From Comamonas sp. (GTDB taxonomy: Bacteria > Pseudomonadota > Gammaproteobacteria > Burkholderiales > Burkholderiaceae_C): 9,281 bases of DNA. The number at the start of each line of letters is the position of its first letter. The first letter of the stretch is position 1. The stretch is taken from positions 1 through 9,281 of the forward strand of contig JAFAIY010000018.1 in the NCBI GenBank assembly GCA_019236485.1. The letters are read 5' to 3'. The position numbers were made by a program, and so were the translations under genes. Under the pieces are notes generated by a model. It was given only the letters and a program-made list of their open reading frames with translations, made no database searches and was not told where the DNA came from. Positions 6,315 to 9,281 of the stretch are shown here, in pieces.

Positions 6315-8063
6315 ATGAACCAGCTCCGCAACCCTTACCTGTTGGCCGTCGCACTGGGCGCCGCTCTGGCCTGCAGCCTGCCGGCCCAGGCGCAGACGCT
6401 CAAAAAGCCCGCACTCGACGCTCTGCTCGCTCAGCCCGCGCCGGCCAGCTTTGCCTCTTTTGCGCAGCAGGCCGCCAAGGCCCAGCCCTCGGTGGTCCTG
6501 GCCGTGCAGCGCTACGGCCGCGGCGAGGCGCTCACGGGCGAGGAGCTGGCCGATGTCGCGCGCCTGCTGGGGGCTTACACCCGCCTCACGCAGGAAGGCG
6601 CGGTGCTGGCCAGCCTGCAGCGCATGGTGGCTCTGCCCACGGTGCGCGACGCCAAGCTGCCGCCGCACGAGAGCCCGGCCATTGTCGATTTCGGCAAGCT
6701 GGTCGAGACCATGGCCCGCGACTTCGGCCTGCGCTTTCGCAATGTGGACAACCGCATCTTCGAGGTAAGCCTGCCCGGCACCGGTGGCGAGGAATTCGGC
6801 ATCCTCACCCATGCCGACGTGGTGCCGGTGGTGGCCGCCGAATGGGTGCTGGACGGCAAGGCCATCAACCCCTTCGAGGTCACGCGCGTGGGCGACAGGT
6901 TGTACGGCCGCGGCACCATAGACGACAAGGGCTCGATCGCCACCGTGCTGTATGCGATGAAGGCCGTCAAGGACAGCGGCCTGCCGCTGGCGCGCAGCAT
7001 CCGTTTGATGATCGAGACCACCGAGGAGTCCGGCGGCGACGCAATGAAGTACTACCAGGCCAGGACCCCGCTGCCCGAGTACAACATCGTGCTCGACAGC
7101 AAATACCCGGCCGTGGTCGCCGAAAAGGGCACGGGCGCGCTCAAGGCCGTGTTTGCCGATATGCGTGTGGATGCGGCCAAGCCCGCGATCACCGCCATGG
7201 CGGGTGCGGCCTCGGCCAACGCCATCGCGCAGACGGCCACGGCCACCATCTCGGCCGGCGACGCGGCCGCGCTCGCCGCCATTGAGCAGCGCCTGAATGC
7301 GGCCAAGGACGGCTTTGTCGCCGAACACCAGGCCCAGGGCGGCAAGTTCGCCATAGCCGTGCAGCAGGACAGCGGCGCCGTCAGCGTCAAGCTCACGGGC
7401 ACCTCGGCCCACGGCTCGCGCCCCGAGGAGGGCGTGAACCCCGTGCCGCGCCTGGCCCTGTTCCTGCAGCAGACGCTGATGCCCGCGCAGGGCGCGGCCC
7501 TGGTGCAGACCAACCAGTACAGCCAGGCCGTGCGCTATATCAACAGCGTGTTCGGCCTCGACTACTTCGGCAAACAGCTGGGCATAGCCTATGCCGACGA
7601 CTTCATGGGGCCGCTGACCCTGTCGCCCAACCTCATCAAGGCCGCGGACGGCAGGCTCGAGGTGACCACGAACGTGCGCATGCCGCGCGGCAAGACGCCC
7701 GAGCAGCTGCGTGCCGAGGTCGAGCAGGGCATAGCGCGCTGGAGCGATACCGCCAAGGTGCCGGTGAGGGTGGAGTACACCCAGGGCAACTGGATGGCGC
7801 GCGACCCCAAGGGCGCCTGGCTGTCCACCCTGCTCAATATCTTCGGCGACACCACGGGCCTGGATGCCAAGCCCGTGCCCACGGCCGGCAGCACCACGGC
7901 CAAGCTCATGCCCAATGCCATCAACTTCGGCCCGGCCATGCCCGGCAAGAAGTACACGGCCCATAACGCGCTCGAGTACCAGGAGCTGGCCGATCTGCGC
8001 ACCGATATGCAGATGTTCACCGAGATGCTGGTGCGCATCGGCAATCTGCAGCAGATGCAGTGA
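6315..8063 (+). CDS. Exported M20-family metallopeptidase (dipeptidase-like)
   Basis: This 582-residue protein begins with a signal peptide: Arg5, a hydrophobic core at 8-20, and a likely cleavage at AQA|Q after residue 26. It should act in the periplasm. The catalytic domain has the full M20 two-zinc set: H166 and D168 in HADVVP, D203/D204 in GRGTIDDKG, E237-E238 in ETTEESGG, D261 in LDSKYP and H550 in TAHN. A lid/dimerisation domain occupies about 285-455, with H366 in SAHGSRPEEGVNP. Family knowledge: PepV/CPG2-like M20 enzymes hydrolyse dipeptides or N-acyl amino acids; the exact substrate here cannot be told. The first zinc ligand comes about 140 residues after the predicted mature N-terminus, so there is a sizeable N-terminal extension (about 27-115) of unknown role. 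A Cys at 20 after Ala-Leu-Ala resembles a weak lipobox. The start at 6315 lies 29 nt after dtd with no strong Shine-Dalgarno sequence. It could be transcribed with dtd or separately. Confidence 0.92.
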   Translation: MNQLRNPYLLAVALGAALACSLPAQAQTLKKPALDALLAQPAPASFASFAQQAAKAQPSVVLAVQRYGRGEALTGEELADVARLLGAYTRLTQEGAVLASLQRMVALPTVRDAKLPPHESPAIVDFGKLVETMARDFGLRFRNVDNRIFEVSLPGTGGEEFGILTHADVVPVVAAEWVLDGKAINPFEVTRVGDRLYGRGTIDDKGSIATVLYAMKAVKDSGLPLARSIRLMIETTEESGGDAMKYYQARTPLPEYNIVLDSKYPAVVAEKGTGALKAVFADMRVDAAKPAITAMAGAASANAIAQTATATISAGDAAALAAIEQRLNAAKDGFVAEHQAQGGKFAIAVQQDSGAVSVKLTGTSAHGSRPEEGVNPVPRLALFLQQTLMPAQGAALVQTNQYSQAVRYINSVFGLDYFGKQLGIAYADDFMGPLTLSPNLIKAADGRLEVTTNVRMPRGKTPEQLRAEVEQGIARWSDTAKVPVRVEYTQGNWMARDPKGAWLSTLLNIFGDTTGLDAKPVPTAGSTTAKLMPNAINFGPAMPGKKYTAHNALEYQELADLRTDMQMFTEMLVRIGNLQQMQ

Positions 8064-8115
8064 CGCAGGTCCAAGGTCTTGTGCGCGAGGAATGGCTGTG
8101 TGAACCCAGTCCCGG

Positions 8116-8121
8116 GATAAT
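8116..8121 (+). promoter_or_regulatory. Candidate -10 box for dbpA, giving a near-leaderless transcript
   Basis: GATAAT, preceded by GG, ends 8 nt before the dbpA ATG at 8130. Transcription would start at about 8128-8130, leaving almost no leader, which fits the absence of a Shine-Dalgarno sequence. The -35 position at 8093-8098 reads TGGCTG, a poor match. The rest of the 66 nt gap (8064-8129) shows no convincing terminator for the upstream gene. Confidence 0.4.
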
Positions 8122-8129
8122 TCAGCCCC

Positions 8130-9281
8130 ATGAATACCTCCACCAGCGCCGCCAAGGCCACTGACTCCACCGCTTTCTCGGCGCTGCCCCTGTCTCCCGA
8201 AATGCTGGCCAACCTCCAGCAGCTCGGCTATGCGCAGATGACGCCCATCCAGGCCGCCAGCCTGCCGCTGACCCTGCAGGGCAAGGACTTGATCGCCCAG
8301 GCCAGCACCGGCAGCGGCAAGACCGCGGCCTTTGGTCTGCCCATGGTCGACCGCCTGAATCCGCGCTGGTTTGCCGTGCAGGGCCTGGTGCTGTGCCCCA
8401 CGCGCGAGCTGGCCGACCAGGTGGCCACCGAAATTCGTCGCCTGGCGCGCGCCCAGGACAATATCAAGGTCGTCACCGTCTATGGCGGCGTGCCCTCGCG
8501 CAACCAGATCGCTTCGCTGGAAAACGGCGCCCATATCGTGGTCGGTACGCCGGGCCGCGTGATGGACCTGATGGAGCGCGGCAAGCTCGATATCAGCAAC
8601 CTCAAGACCCTGGTGCTGGACGAGGCCGATCGCATGTTGGACATGGGCTTTCTGTCCGATATCGAGACCGTGGTGCGCCAGTGCCCGGCAGAGCGCCAGA
8701 CCCTGCTGTTCTCCGCCACCTATCCCGAGGGCATTGCCTCGCTGGCCAACCGCTTCATGCGCGAGCCTCAGACGGTCAAGGTCGCGGCCCAGCACAGCTC
8801 GAACAAGATAGAGCAGCGCTGGTACGAGGTGGGCGCGCGCGAAAAGCTCGACGCGGTGGCGCGCCTGCTCGCGCATTTCCGTCCCGAGTCGAGCATCGCT
8901 TTCTGCAATACCAAGCAGCAGTGCCGCGATGTGGTGGCGGCGCTGCAGGCCCAGGGTTTCAGCGCGCTGGCGCTGTTCGGCGAACTCGAGCAGCGCGAGC
9001 GCGACGAGGTGCTGGTGCAGTTCGCCAACAAGAGCTGCAGCGTGCTGGTCGCCACCGATGTGGCGGCGCGCGGCCTCGATATCGCCGACCTGTCGGCCGT
9101 CATCAATGTGGACGTGACGCCCGACCCCGAGGTGCATATCCACCGCATAGGCCGCACGGGCCGCGGCGATGCCGAGGGCCTGGCGCTGAATCTGGTGTCC
9201 ATGGACGAGATGGGCAGCGTGGGCAAGATCGAGCAGCTGCAGGGCCGCTCTTCCGAGTTCTTCCCCGTGGCCGAACTCACG
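8130..9281 (+). CDS. dbpA: DEAD-box ATP-dependent RNA helicase DbpA (3' end cut by window edge)
   Basis: The frame is open from the ATG at 8130 to the right edge, giving 384 residues without a stop. All helicase core motifs are in order: Q motif (F16 with TPIQ at 38-41), Walker A ASTGSGKT (58-65), PTRELAD (90-96), GG (119-120), TPGR (140-143), DEAD (164-167), SAT (195-197), FCNTK (258-262), ATDVAARGLD (308-317) and HRIGRTGR (338-345). Both RecA-like domains are therefore present. Similarity to E. coli DbpA is specific, for example LGYAQMTPIQAA, LVLCPTRELADQV and GELEQRERDE. In E. coli, DbpA uses ATP to remodel 23S rRNA around hairpin 92 during 50S assembly, and a C-terminal RNA-binding domain directs it there. 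Here that domain would begin around or beyond the window end, so its presence is unseen, and assignment to DbpA rather than a related RhlE-type helicase rests on the core. It follows the peptidase gene by 66 nt and probably has its own promoter. Confidence 0.9.
   Translation, partial: MNTSTSAAKATDSTAFSALPLSPEMLANLQQLGYAQMTPIQAASLPLTLQGKDLIAQASTGSGKTAAFGLPMVDRLNPRWFAVQGLVLCPTRELADQVATEIRRLARAQDNIKVVTVYGGVPSRNQIASLENGAHIVVGTPGRVMDLMERGKLDISNLKTLVLDEADRMLDMGFLSDIETVVRQCPAERQTLLFSATYPEGIASLANRFMREPQTVKVAAQHSSNKIEQRWYEVGAREKLDAVARLLAHFRPESSIAFCNTKQQCRDVVAALQAQGFSALALFGELEQRERDEVLVQFANKSCSVLVATDVAARGLDIADLSAVINVDVTPDPEVHIHRIGRTGRGDAEGLALNLVSMDEMGSVGKIEQLQGRSSEFFPVAELT

Noticed and set aside
6357..6380. 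Lipoprotein signal in the M20 peptidase (Cys20)
   Set aside because: The residue at -3 is Ala rather than Leu, Val or Ile, and a good AQA signal-peptidase I site follows. It is noted as an ambiguity but not annotated as a lipoprotein.
8064..8129. Possible rho-independent terminator between the M20 gene and dbpA
   Set aside because: Only a tiny CAAG/CTTG pairing (8072-8081) with a 2 nt loop and no T-run is present, too weak to call.
6147..9143. A 998-codon open frame on the minus strand across dtd, the M20 gene and dbpA
   Set aside because: It is antisense to three genes with clear family motifs. Its translation is rich in His, Gly, Arg, Ala and Gln with no recognisable domain. This is the usual effect of strong G/C third-position bias suppressing stops on the opposite strand.

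Overview
The window is high-GC, densely coded bacterial DNA. Codon third positions are strongly G/C, which leaves very long open frames antisense to real genes. The encoded AMP nucleosidase, Dtd, CDF transporter, M20 dipeptidase and DbpA resemble those of Burkholderiales, most likely a Comamonas/Delftia/Acidovorax-type member of the Comamonadaceae. That placement is from memory of the families, not from a search. I see no rRNA, tRNA, CRISPR array, insertion sequence or phage gene.

Left half (1-4738), all on the minus strand and read right to left: a cytoplasmic PAS-PAS-GGDEF-EAL protein (2648-4717), AMP nucleosidase amn (1142-2635), and a multi-pass membrane GGDEF protein that runs off the left edge (1-1129). 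Both gaps are exactly 12 nt, so this looks like one transcription unit that places an AMP-degrading enzyme between two cyclic-di-GMP signalling genes. The EAL domain keeps every catalytic residue. Both GGDEF domains depart from consensus (GSDDF in the first, SGETF plus a lost metal-binding Asp in the second). The cluster may therefore mainly degrade or sense c-di-GMP rather than make it.

Centre (4718-4864): an AT-rich divergent intergenic region (4741-4800 is about 32% GC). It holds a TATAAA -10-like box, two TTTAACC copies exactly 20 bp apart, and small inverted repeats around each copy.

Right half (4865-9281), all on the plus strand: a CDF-family cation efflux protein overlapping dtd (D-aminoacyl-tRNA deacylase) by ATGA, then an exported M20 dipeptidase-like metallopeptidase after 29 nt, then the first 384 codons of the DEAD-box RNA helicase dbpA after 66 nt, cut by the right edge. 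A GATAAT box 8 nt before the dbpA start suggests its own promoter with an extremely short leader.

Most genes here are ordinary housekeeping or signalling genes. The part most worth attention is the GGDEF-EAL / amn / GGDEF arrangement with its divergent control region. I found no clear sign of a wholly new system.
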